Assembly (NCBI GenBank): GCA_023443745.1 | Contig: JAEZTB010000020.1 | Coordinates: 1 to 64,000 of the forward strand | Reading direction: 5' to 3' | DNA length: 64,000 bases | DNA from: Bacillota bacterium | GTDB taxonomy: Bacteria; Bacillota; Clostridia; DSM-8532 | Part shown: positions 1 through 7,553 of the stretch, piece by piece | Position numbering within the stretch: position 1 is the first letter of the stretch | Layout: the number at the start of each line of letters is the position of its first letter | Notes under the pieces: model-generated | The model's input: only the letters and a program-made list of their open reading frames with translations | Told to the model about the DNA's origin: nothing | Databases searched by the model: none | Program-made: the position numbers and the translations under genes

Positions 1-356
<356 letters not shown>

Positions 357-575
357 AAAGCATTTTGGAACAATAATTGTTGTTTCAAACAATGCAAATG
401 GTTAATAACTAAAAAGTTCTCAATAGAGTAACAAGCGTAGTAGCAGAGTATAGATCATTATACAGTTTTGAGGGTGCTAGGATCAGGAGAATGAAACTTA
501 TCTAAAAGTTGAGTTTTCTTGGATTTACCACTTGAATATGCTGAAAAAGCATAATATAATTTAATAGCTAATTAT

Positions 576-692
<117 letters not shown>

Positions 693-773
693 TTTTTATT
701 ATTATTCTATAACCGCAAAACGGATATAGAAATATACATAGCTTCTGAGCTGAAAGGCGAAGAGCTCTTATAT

Positions 774-849
774 TCCTCAATAGCTCAGTCGGTAGAGCAT
801 GCGGCTGTTAACCGCAGGGTCGTTGGTTCGAGTCCAACTTGAGGAGCCA
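774..849 (+). tRNA. tRNA-Asn (anticodon GTT)
   Basis: The acceptor stem TCCTCAA (774-780) pairs with TTGAGGA (839-845), followed by discriminator G and an encoded CCA (847-849). The D-loop TAGCTCAGTCGGTAGAGC, anticodon stem TGCGG/CCGCA with loop CTGTTAA (anticodon GTT, asparagine) and T-loop GGTTCGAGTCC are all intact. The tRNA sits 80 nt after 5S rRNA and is probably co-transcribed with the rRNA operon. Confidence 0.97.
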
Positions 850-850
850 G

Positions 851-886
851 AAAAAAGCGAGAGGAGATCATCTTTTCGCTTTTCTT
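851..886 (+). terminator. Intrinsic terminator of the rRNA/tRNA operon
   Basis: A run of A and AAGCGAGAGGA pairs with TCTTTTCGCTTTT around a GATCA loop (several G-T pairs), ending in TTTTCTT. It lies directly after tRNA-Asn, as expected for the end of the rRNA transcript. Confidence 0.7.
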
Positions 887-892
887 CATATA

Positions 893-927
893 CTGGGCTT
901 GTGGTGCATTCCGGCAGGAACGCACCT
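893..927 (+). repeat. Dispersed hairpin repeat, copy A
   Basis: GGGCTTGTGGTGCATTCC then GGCA then GGAACGCACC: a 10-bp stem with one mismatch (903-912 / 917-926). The same GGCTTGTGG(T/C)GC core, with matching flanks, recurs at 3832-3867 (opposite strand) and 51494-51537, and in degraded form at 59626-59645. Confidence 0.5.
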
Positions 928-1112
928 CTATTGTTAAAATGAGCTATTGACTGGAACACCTATCACAAATTCTACATATCAACAGGAAAAGTTTGTGAAT
1001 AAAGATATTTGTATTAAAAGGATGTTGTAAACCCGCGTAAGATTTGTTAAATTGAATCTATGCCCAAGAATGAGGGCTCAGAAATTAAATGCACTTCAGG
1101 AAGGATATCACT

Positions 1113-2375
1113 ATGAGAAGAAGATTACTGGGAAAAGTTTTACTCCTTACTATAGCGGCCATGCTTGTTACATCGTGCTCCTTTAACAAGGGCTCGACAC
1201 AAACTCCATTTCCCAATAATGAATCAGCATCTCCGACTGGCACAACAGTACCGGGTTCATCTACTCCAACACCTACTCCTACTCAAACCCCGGAAGCTAC
1301 TCCAGAGCCTACCCCAGAGCCGACACCTGACGTAAAAGAACCTGTTAAGGCTAAAGCTGTATATGTATCAGGTAGTATTGCCGGTTCCTCTAAATCGTTT
1401 GATAAGATTATTGATTTGGTGAATACAACAGAACTTAATTCTTTAGTTATAGATATAAAAGAAAGCGGTACCGTGAATTATGAGTCACAGGTCCCCCTTG
1501 TTAAAGAATTAGGCTTAGTAAAAAAGCTTTATAATGTTGATGAAATACTAAAGAAGTGCCATGATAATAATATTCATGTCATAGGCCGTATTGTGGTATT
1601 CCGTGATGATGGATTGGCTACAAAGGCTACTAAATTTGCAATTAAAAAGCCAAGCGGGGCGGTATGGACTGAAGGGAAGCATGGGGCCTGGACCAACCCC
1701 TATCTGCAAGAAGTCCAGGACTATAATATCGAAATTGCCAAGGAAGCTGTCAGTCTTGGTTTTGATGAAATTCAGTTCGACTACGTCAGGTTCCCAACCG
1801 TAAAGGCCAGTGATGTTAATTATGGTGAAAATGCACCTGAGAAAACGCAAGCTATTAGTGAATTTCTAAAAAAAGCTTCTGAAGAAATTAAAAAAGTCAA
1901 GGATGTCCCTATATCGGCAGACATATTTGGCATTGTTGCAGAGAGTGATCGAGATGGTAAATCCATCGGTCAGAATTTTGATTTGCTGGGACAGCACATC
2001 GATTACATATCGCCAATGATCTATCCTTCCCATTATGCAAATGATTCGAAGGGTACAATGGGTAACGGGGTCGGACAAAGAATTAATGGCGTTCTATTTA
2101 CAAAACCAGATCTTGACCCATATGGTGTAATCTATCAATCTTTGCTTAAAATAAAAGATAGAATATCGAAAGTGCCTGAATATAAAGCGAAAGTAAGACC
2201 CTATATACAGGATTTTACTGCCAAATACCTTCCTACCGGATATTGGCAGACCTATGGAAAAGATCAGGTGAGAGACCAAATTAAAGCCATTTACGATGCA
2301 GGGTATGAAGAGTGGATACTATGGAATAGCGGTAATAACTATACGAAGGATGCGCTCTTGCCCGAAGGCGAATAA
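1113..2375 (+). CDS. Lipoprotein with DUF4015 putative glycoside hydrolase domain
   Basis: A 420-residue secreted lipoprotein. The ATG at 1113 is preferred because AGGAAGG lies 8 nt upstream; the longer frame from 1089 has no such site. An N-terminal hydrophobic segment ends in a lipobox (LVTSC), so the protein should be anchored on the outer face of the membrane. A Thr/Pro-rich linker with TPTPTPTQTPEATPEPTPEP-type repeats (about residues 45-80) precedes a TIM-barrel-like domain that I recognise as the DUF4015 putative glycosyl hydrolase family, including the motif DEIQFDYVRFP. Its substrate is unknown; a role in cell-wall or polysaccharide processing is inferred from the family and location. 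No partner gene is adjacent. Confidence 0.8.
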   Translation: MRRRLLGKVLLLTIAAMLVTSCSFNKGSTQTPFPNNESASPTGTTVPGSSTPTPTPTQTPEATPEPTPEPTPDVKEPVKAKAVYVSGSIAGSSKSFDKIIDLVNTTELNSLVIDIKESGTVNYESQVPLVKELGLVKKLYNVDEILKKCHDNNIHVIGRIVVFRDDGLATKATKFAIKKPSGAVWTEGKHGAWTNPYLQEVQDYNIEIAKEAVSLGFDEIQFDYVRFPTVKASDVNYGENAPEKTQAISEFLKKASEEIKKVKDVPISADIFGIVAESDRDGKSIGQNFDLLGQHIDYISPMIYPSHYANDSKGTMGNGVGQRINGVLFTKPDLDPYGVIYQSLLKIKDRISKVPEYKAKVRPYIQDFTAKYLPTGYWQTYGKDQVRDQIKAIYDAGYEEWILWNSGNNYTKDALLPEGE

Positions 2376-2475
2376 GTCTGATATAAATTTTCTGTAGGCA
2401 CTAAAGTTTCTATAACGAGAATAGAGATTTTCCCCCGCCTCGAGTTTCACTGACTCGGTACCCGCTGCCTTTAGG

Positions 2476-2502
2476 GGTTCGAAATCTTTGATTTCGGTAA
2501 CC
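2476..2502. repeat. Inverted repeat upstream of the DUF362 gene
   Basis: GGTTCGAAATC - TTT - GATTTCGGTAACC forms an imperfect hairpin about 60 nt upstream of the chosen start at 2560. It is not followed by a T-run, so it is not an obvious terminator. Function unknown. Confidence 0.35.
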
Positions 2503-2559
2503 GGTGATGTCAGTATAACAACCAGAAGTGAGGCATGCGATTGGAAAGGCTGGTTTATC

Positions 2560-3705
2560 ATGCAAAAAGTAATCGTTAATACAGCGGAAAATTATAGATT
2601 TGATCGAGTGCTCCAGAGCCTTGAGAAGATTTTTGACCAAATGGGCGGTCTTGAGAATATTATAAAGCCCGGCATGAGAGTTGCCATAAAGCCTAATCTT
2701 TTAATGGCAAAAAAGCCTGACGAAGCTACTACAACCCATCCTACTGTTATAAAGGCAATTATTACACTGGTTCAGAAAGCCGGTGGGATAGCCAGCCTGG
2801 TTGAAAGTCCCGGTGGTCCGTATAATACCACTTTATTAAAGCGGGTCTATGCAACAACCGGTATGGAGGCTGTGGCAACAGAAACGGGTGCTGAACTTAA
2901 TTTTGATCTCCGCGTTGAGAAAATTGAAAATCACGAGGCAAAATGCATAAAAACATTAAAAATTCTAAAACCGCTGGCTGATGCTGATTTAGTTATCAAT
3001 GCGGCCAAGCTTAAAACCCATGGGATGATGGTCTATAGCGGCGCGGTAAAGAATATGTTCGGTTCCATCGCAGGGATGGAAAAGGCTGATTACCACTTAA
3101 GAATGAGTGAGTATGACCAATTTGCAGACAGCTTGATTGACATTTATCTGGCCACAAAGCCCCAAATTAATGTGATTGATGGTATTATAGCCATGGAAGG
3201 CGAGGGCCCCAGTTCCGGAGTTCCCAAATACCTTGGTGTACTTCTGGCGTCAGAGGATGCTTTCGCCTGTGATTATGCAGCCTTGCAGATTATTGGTGTG
3301 GATTATAAGGCTGTGCCTGTTTTAAGAATGGCAGAAAAGCGGGGGCTATTCCAAAAAGATCAGGTTGAAGTGGTGGGGGTTGAGATTGACTCGGTGAAGC
3401 CCGATGACTTTGATGTACCGGCTCTTAACCATATAAAGCCCACTTCTCGCTCTATCATACTCAATTTTATTGCAAAAAAGTTTCGTCCACAACCGCAAAT
3501 AGTGCCTGAGAAATGCCTGCTTTGCGGAAAATGTATGGAAATTTGCCCGCCCAAGGCTATAACAAGAAGCCAGGATAAAGGAATGATTATTGACTATAAT
3601 AAGTGTATAAGCTGTTTCTGTTGTCATGAATTCTGTCCTGAAAAAGCTGTAAAAATCAAGAAGAACGCCTTGAGAAGAATCCTTGAATATAAAAGGCTTT
3701 CTTGA
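2560..3705 (+). CDS. DUF362 protein with C-terminal 2x[4Fe-4S] ferredoxin domain
   Basis: A 381-residue protein. GGAAAGG (2543-2549) lies 10 nt before the ATG at 2560 (start MQKVIVNTAENYRF); the frame extends upstream to 2488 but without ribosome-binding signal. The first 300 residues match the DUF362 family (motifs AIKPNLLMAKKP, VNAAKLKTHGM-like, GAVKNMFGSIAG). The C-terminus carries two 4Fe-4S cluster motifs, CLLCGKCMEICP and CISCFCCHEFCP. Such proteins are widespread in anaerobes and are presumed cytoplasmic iron-sulfur proteins, but their reaction is not established. It appears to be a single-gene unit between a lipoprotein and cheX. Confidence 0.85.
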   Translation: MQKVIVNTAENYRFDRVLQSLEKIFDQMGGLENIIKPGMRVAIKPNLLMAKKPDEATTTHPTVIKAIITLVQKAGGIASLVESPGGPYNTTLLKRVYATTGMEAVATETGAELNFDLRVEKIENHEAKCIKTLKILKPLADADLVINAAKLKTHGMMVYSGAVKNMFGSIAGMEKADYHLRMSEYDQFADSLIDIYLATKPQINVIDGIIAMEGEGPSSGVPKYLGVLLASEDAFACDYAALQIIGVDYKAVPVLRMAEKRGLFQKDQVEVVGVEIDSVKPDDFDVPALNHIKPTSRSIILNFIAKKFRPQPQIVPEKCLLCGKCMEICPPKAITRSQDKGMIIDYNKCISCFCCHEFCPEKAVKIKKNALRRILEYKRLS

Positions 3706-3763
3706 CAAAAGAAAGATCTCAATTTTGACTAAAATCAACAGGAATGCCCATGGAAATGGATTT

Positions 3764-3779
3764 ACAAATAATTATTTGT
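3764..3779. promoter_or_regulatory. Perfect 16-bp palindrome, possible operator
   Basis: ACAAATAATTATTTGT reads identically on both strands and overlaps the proposed -35 box of the cheX promoter (3776-3781). The placement is what a repressor operator would have. The binding protein is unknown. Confidence 0.4.
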
Positions 3780-3805
3780 GATATCGTTGGTTTCTATGGT
3801 AGAAT
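3776..3805 (+). promoter_or_regulatory. Putative SigA promoter of cheX-trmL
   Basis: TTGTGA, 18 nt, then TAGAAT with an upstream TGG (extended -10). It lies about 80 nt upstream of cheX. The same TGG-TA.AAT arrangement is seen at the lepA promoter. Confidence 0.45.
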
Positions 3806-3831
3806 ATTTTCCATAATACTTGCACTTTAGA

Positions 3832-3867
3832 GGTGCGTGGAACGCACCACAAGCCTAGACCCGTAAA
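3832..3867 (-). repeat. Dispersed hairpin repeat, copy B
   Basis: On the minus strand this reads TTTACGGGTCTAGGCTTGTGG followed by TGCGTTCCACGCACC; GGTGCG/CGCACC pair in a short hairpin. It shares the TTTACGGGTC.AGGCTTGTGG core with 51494-51537 and the hairpin arms with 893-927. It lies in the cheX 5' leader. Confidence 0.5.
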
Positions 3868-3883
3868 ATGAGGAGAATGGACC

Positions 3884-4351
3884 ATGAATGTTGAGTACAT
3901 AAATCCTTTTATAGAGGCTAGTCAGTCCGTACTCATGATGATGACTGGCAAAAAGCCTACTCTGGGGCGTGTTTATTTGAGAAAGTCCCCCTTTCGAGGC
4001 GATAATATTGCGGTTATAGTCGGTTTAACCGGGAAAATAAGAGGGCAGGTCATCATTTCTCTCTCAATGAGTTCGGCAATGTCTGTGGCATCAGCTATGA
4101 TGGGTGGAATGCATGTAGTTGAGTTTGATGAGATATCAAAAAGCGCTATATCCGAGCTGGCAAACATGATCATGGGCAACACAGCAACCCTGCTTGCAAG
4201 TAGGGGAGTTGGCATAGAGATTACACCGCCTTCTCTTTTAATGGGTGAAAAGCTCATGATATCCCAAACAAGCATGAAAACAGTATGTGTGCCGCTGGAG
4301 CTTGATGGAGGAAATTTAATGGAATTAGATGTGGCTTTGGAAGAGAAGTGA
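3884..4351 (+). CDS. cheX: CheX-type chemotaxis phosphatase
   Basis: 155 residues, the normal length for CheX. The family opening (MNVEYINPFIEAS...) and the CheX/FliY/CheC phosphatase signature E-x-x-N are present (E91, N94 in ISELANMIMGN), so it should hydrolyse the phospho-aspartate of a CheY-type response regulator. ATG follows GAGGAGAATGGACC with good spacing. No chemoreceptor, cheA or cheW lies next to it; the nearest CheY-like protein is at 34505. A single cheX without a chemotaxis operon suggests either a scattered flagellar regulon or a signalling role outside chemotaxis. The next gene, trmL, begins 4 nt after its stop. Confidence 0.85.
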   Translation: MNVEYINPFIEASQSVLMMMTGKKPTLGRVYLRKSPFRGDNIAVIVGLTGKIRGQVIISLSMSSAMSVASAMMGGMHVVEFDEISKSAISELANMIMGNTATLLASRGVGIEITPPSLLMGEKLMISQTSMKTVCVPLELDGGNLMELDVALEEK

Positions 4352-4355
4352 TACA

Positions 4356-4835
4356 GTGAAGATAAATATCGTATTGGTGGAACCGGAAATCCCTCAAAAT
4401 ACTGGCAACATTGCACGGACCTGTGCTGCAACGGGGTCCGCACTTCATTTGGTGGGCCCTCTGGGGTTTTCTATTGAAGATCGCTACTTAAAAAGAGCCG
4501 GCCTGGACTACTGGAGTCTTGTTAACTTAACCTATTATGACAGTCTGGAGCATTTTTTTACAGTTAATAAAGGCGGTCATTTTCTTTTTTGTTCCACAAA
4601 AGCGCAAAAAGCATATCATGAGATAACCTATCCCGATAATAGCTTCATCCTTTTTGGAAAGGAAACCAAAGGGCTTCCAGAACCGCTTCTGCATGAACAT
4701 TATGAAGCCTGCTTGCGTATTCCCATGCTCAAATCGATTCGTTCGTTGAATCTTTCAAATTCTGTGGCAATTGTCCTCTATGAAGCTCTGAGGCAGGAAG
4801 GCTTTTCAGGTATGGAATTAGAGGGTAAACTTTGA
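4356..4835 (+). CDS. trmL: tRNA (cytidine/uridine-34 2'-O)-methyltransferase TrmL
   Basis: A 159-residue SPOUT-class methyltransferase. A GTG at 4356, 4 nt after the cheX stop and preceded by AGAGAAG, gives the family start (M)KINIVLVEPEIPQNTGNIAR. The knot motifs are all visible: NTGNIARTCAATG, LFGKETKGLP and IPMLKSIRSLNLSNSVAI. The family methylates the 2'-O of the wobble nucleotide of tRNA-Leu using S-adenosylmethionine. The tight spacing implies translational coupling with cheX, but I see no functional link between the two. Confidence 0.88.
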   Translation: MKINIVLVEPEIPQNTGNIARTCAATGSALHLVGPLGFSIEDRYLKRAGLDYWSLVNLTYYDSLEHFFTVNKGGHFLFCSTKAQKAYHEITYPDNSFILFGKETKGLPEPLLHEHYEACLRIPMLKSIRSLNLSNSVAIVLYEALRQEGFSGMELEGKL

Positions 4836-4893
4836 GTAGAAAAACATAGTGGAATAAACATATTAGAAACAGAAGAAAGTAAGGTAATAAAAG

Positions 4894-5988
4894 ATGGACA
4901 ATCAAAGAATTAAGATAGGCGTTATGACTGGAGGCGGGGACTGCCCGGGCCTCAATGCTGTTATTAGAGCCATTGTAAAAACGGCAATCAATATTTATGG
5001 GTACGAGGTCATCGGCTTTAAGGATGGTTATATGGGTTTAGTATATAACCGATTTAAGAAGCTTGCTCTGGATGATGTTTCAGGACTCCTGGATAAGGGA
5101 GGCACTATACTTGGTACAACCAATAGTTTTGATCCTTTTTGTGTCGTTTCTGATCTTGATGGTGATAAACAGGAAAAGGATATGAGTGACCGTATCGTTG
5201 ACAATATTCGTATGCATGATATTAAAGCGCTCATTGTAATAGGTGGTACCAATACGACCAAAATAGCCTATAAGCTATCTCAGAAAGGTGCCAATATTAT
5301 TGTGGTACCCAAGACCATTGAGAATGATATTGATGGGACAGACATTACCTTTGGCTTTTTTACGGCGGTTAATACTGCCACTCAAGCTCTTGATAAGCTC
5401 CATTCCACAGCCGAGTCCCATCACCGTGTTATGATCCTTGAAGTCATGGGAAGACGTGCCGGATGGGTAGCCTTGGAATCAGGGATCGCAGGGGGTGCCG
5501 ATATCATTCTTATACCGGAGATACCCTATAACATTAATCAGGTGGCAAGAAGCATCCTTGAAAGAAAGAATTCGGGTAAGGGCTTTAGCATCATTTGTGT
5601 GGCTGAAGGCTGTAAACCGCTTGATGAACCATCAAATGTGAATAGCGGCACATTAGCTGATGCTGATAAACAAAAGTTTAATGGTATTGGAAGCCGTATT
5701 GCCACCGAGCTTGAGAAATTGACAAGTCTTGAGGTGCGCGTGACAGTTTTGGGCTATCTCCAAAGGGGAGGAGAACCTTCGCCATACGATAGACTTCTGA
5801 CCACACGTCTTGGTGTGGAGGCCGTCAATATGGTAGCTCAGGGTAACTTTAATAAAATGGCAGGCATTGTCAATAACGAGCTTGCTCCCGTTGAATTATC
5901 CAAGGTAGCCGGAAAATCAAAGCTTGTACCGGTTGATGGTGAGCTTGTGAGTATTGCCCGGAGTATGGGTGTTAGCTTTGGAGATTAA
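4894..5988 (+). CDS. 6-phosphofructokinase family protein with atypical active site
   Basis: 364 residues, cytoplasmic, phosphofructokinase fold. The nucleotide/phosphate loop GGGDCPGLNAVIR (13-25), TFGFFTAVNT, EVMGR and TVLGYLQRGGEPSPYDR are clear. K140 in PKTIEND is the lysine typical of pyrophosphate-using enzymes (glycine in E. coli PfkA). Two positions are odd when aligned by eye with E. coli PfkA: D103 becomes T119 (IGGTNTT) and the catalytic base D127 becomes E143 (TIEND). The metal-linked Asp equivalent to D129 is kept (D145). It could be a PPi-dependent or altered-substrate kinase, or a regulatory paralogue; I therefore withhold pfkA. GTAAGG precedes the ATG. Confidence 0.75.
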   Translation: MDNQRIKIGVMTGGGDCPGLNAVIRAIVKTAINIYGYEVIGFKDGYMGLVYNRFKKLALDDVSGLLDKGGTILGTTNSFDPFCVVSDLDGDKQEKDMSDRIVDNIRMHDIKALIVIGGTNTTKIAYKLSQKGANIIVVPKTIENDIDGTDITFGFFTAVNTATQALDKLHSTAESHHRVMILEVMGRRAGWVALESGIAGGADIILIPEIPYNINQVARSILERKNSGKGFSIICVAEGCKPLDEPSNVNSGTLADADKQKFNGIGSRIATELEKLTSLEVRVTVLGYLQRGGEPSPYDRLLTTRLGVEAVNMVAQGNFNKMAGIVNNELAPVELSKVAGKSKLVPVDGELVSIARSMGVSFGD

Positions 5989-6015
5989 ATAGAAACTAGG
6001 GGGACTTATCCTTTT

Positions 6016-6930
6016 ATGGATTGCTTTAAACCCATTACTTTGGAAGACCAAGCTTTGTTTTCCAGAATATTTGCCGCAGTAAAACCCATTGCATCAGAAC
6101 TTACATTTCCTTACCTTTTTATGTGGAAGTGTGATTATAATCTTAGCTATACCATTGCTGAGGATCATCTTTGTCTCATTTCACAATCGAGAATCTATTC
6201 TCCCTTTGCTTTTTGTCCCATTCCGGTAGATGGAAAGCGGGATGATGCCAAATTTAAGGGAGCGTTGGGAATTATAGAGGCCTATTTTATGGAGCATGAT
6301 TTTCCGCTTCAGTTTGGAAGAGTTGAAGAGGCACGTCTTGACGAGCTCCGCTCGGTCTATGGTGAAAGGCTGAAGGTTGAATTCCTGGACTCTGCTTCTG
6401 ACTATATGTACCATGCCTCAGATCTCATTAATCTGGCAGGCAAAAAATACAGCGGAAAGCGAAATCACATCAGTCAGTTCTTGAGGCAATATGGAGATTA
6501 TGAATATGTAACCGTCAACGAGACTAATCTGGGAGAATGTCGAAGAATACTGGACGAATGGTGTGACAGGAATGAGAGTGAATGTGTCCATCCCGATAAT
6601 TGTGAGCGATTGGCCTGCTATGAGCTTTTAGACAATTGGAGCAAGCTGCCGTTAAAAGGAGCACTTATCAAGGTTGCAGGGCGCTTTGAGGCACTGACGG
6701 TTGGAGAACAATTAAACCCTGAAACTGCTGCCATACGTATTGAAAAAGGAAATTCTCAGATTCATGGCATTTATACGGTCATTAATCGCGACTTCTGTGC
6801 TCACGAATGGAGTCATATGAAATACATCAACCGTGAAGAAGATATGGGCCTTGAGGGCTTACGGAAATCTAAACTTTCGTACAATCCGGCCTTCATGGTC
6901 AACAAGTTTTTGGTGAAGGTTTCACATTGA
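6016..6930 (+). CDS. DUF2156 (GNAT-fold, phosphatidylglycerol lysyltransferase-like) protein
   Basis: 304 residues. The sequence matches the DUF2156 family, related to the C-terminal acyl/aminoacyl-transferase half of MprF and FemX-like GNAT proteins (motifs KKYSGKRNHISQF, GIYTVINRDFCAHEW and YINREEDMGLEGLRKSK). There is no membrane domain, so it is a soluble stand-alone member. Substrate unknown. AGGGGGA precedes the ATG. It ends 113 nt before purE and probably belongs with the preceding kinase rather than with the purine operon, because a promoter and hairpin follow it. Confidence 0.75.
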   Translation: MDCFKPITLEDQALFSRIFAAVKPIASELTFPYLFMWKCDYNLSYTIAEDHLCLISQSRIYSPFAFCPIPVDGKRDDAKFKGALGIIEAYFMEHDFPLQFGRVEEARLDELRSVYGERLKVEFLDSASDYMYHASDLINLAGKKYSGKRNHISQFLRQYGDYEYVTVNETNLGECRRILDEWCDRNESECVHPDNCERLACYELLDNWSKLPLKGALIKVAGRFEALTVGEQLNPETAAIRIEKGNSQIHGIYTVINRDFCAHEWSHMKYINREEDMGLEGLRKSKLSYNPAFMVNKFLVKVSH

Positions 6931-6955
6931 CTTTAATCGCTCATTTCTTTAGTAT
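6927..6955 (+). promoter_or_regulatory. Putative SigA promoter of the pur operon
   Basis: TTGACT, 17 nt, TAGTAT. It overlaps the end of the DUF2156 gene and would start transcripts about 80 nt upstream of purE, upstream of the hairpin at 6983-7012. Confidence 0.5.
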
Positions 6956-6965
6956 TTTAGATGAA

Positions 6966-7019
6966 TGATAGTTGTGAATAAGGGGTTGGTTTGTTCCAGC
7001 CCGTTTTGCTTTTCTATCA
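6966..7019 (+). promoter_or_regulatory. Structured pur-operon leader with terminator-like hairpin
   Basis: GGGTTGG (6983-6989) pairs with CCAGCCC (6996-7002) and is followed by GTTTTGCTTTT, a weak intrinsic terminator. TGATAG (6966-6971) can also pair with CTATCA (7014-7019) outside it, and GGGGTT (6982-6987) with AACCCC next to the purE ribosome binding site. It is either the terminator of the gene upstream or an attenuator for purE. No known purine riboswitch core is recognisable. Confidence 0.45.
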
Positions 7020-7043
7020 ATTGATGTTTGGAGGTAAACCCCC

Positions 7044-7550
7044 ATGTCAAAACAACCTAAGGTTGCCATCTTTATGGGCAGCGATTCAGACTTTCCAGTG
7101 ATTGAAGGATGTCTCAAGCTCCTCAAGGAATTCAAGGTTGAAACCTCTGTTAAGGTATGTTCTGCCCACAGAACCCCTGACAAAGCCGCAGAGCTTTCAA
7201 AAAACGCTGAAAAAGACGGATTCGATGTCATTATCGCAGCAGCCGGAAAAGCTGCGCATCTTCCCGGAGTCTTAGCCGCATATACAGTTTTGCCTGTTAT
7301 TGGCCTTCCGATACTATCTTCAACCCTTGATGGATTGGATTCTCTTTTATCAATAGTACAAATGCCGTCGGGTATACCCGTTGCTACAGTCGCCATCAAC
7401 GGTGGCGAGAATGCGGCCTTACTTGCCATACAGATCATGGGTGGGATTTATCCTCACTTAAGAGAGCAGATGCACGACTTTAAGCGTAAACTGGCTGAAG
7501 CTGTAGATAAGAAGGATCTTCAGCTCCAGGAAAAACTGAAAGGAATGTGA
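7044..7550 (+). CDS. purE: 5-(carboxyamino)imidazole ribonucleotide mutase
   Basis: 168 residues, class I PurE length. Motifs MGSDSDFPV, SAHRTPD and AAGKAAHLPGV are all present. It converts N5-CAIR to CAIR in de novo purine synthesis; no purK is visible in the window. TTTGGAGG precedes the ATG, though the Shine-Dalgarno can pair with part of the leader. It is the first gene of purE-F-M-N-D; purF follows after 3 nt. Confidence 0.95.
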   Translation: MSKQPKVAIFMGSDSDFPVIEGCLKLLKEFKVETSVKVCSAHRTPDKAAELSKNAEKDGFDVIIAAAGKAAHLPGVLAAYTVLPVIGLPILSSTLDGLDSLLSIVQMPSGIPVATVAINGGENAALLAIQIMGGIYPHLREQMHDFKRKLAEAVDKKDLQLQEKLKGM

Positions 7551-7553
7551 CAT

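Noticed and set aside
777..959. Minus-strand open frame of 60 codons over the tRNA
   Set aside because: It is antisense to tRNA-Asn, and its sequence (SSSWTRTNDPAVNSRMLYRLSY) is the familiar artefact of translating a tRNA backwards.
3697..3715. Terminator after the DUF362 gene
   Set aside because: CTTTCTT/AAGAAAG can pair but the stem is AT-rich and has no T-run.
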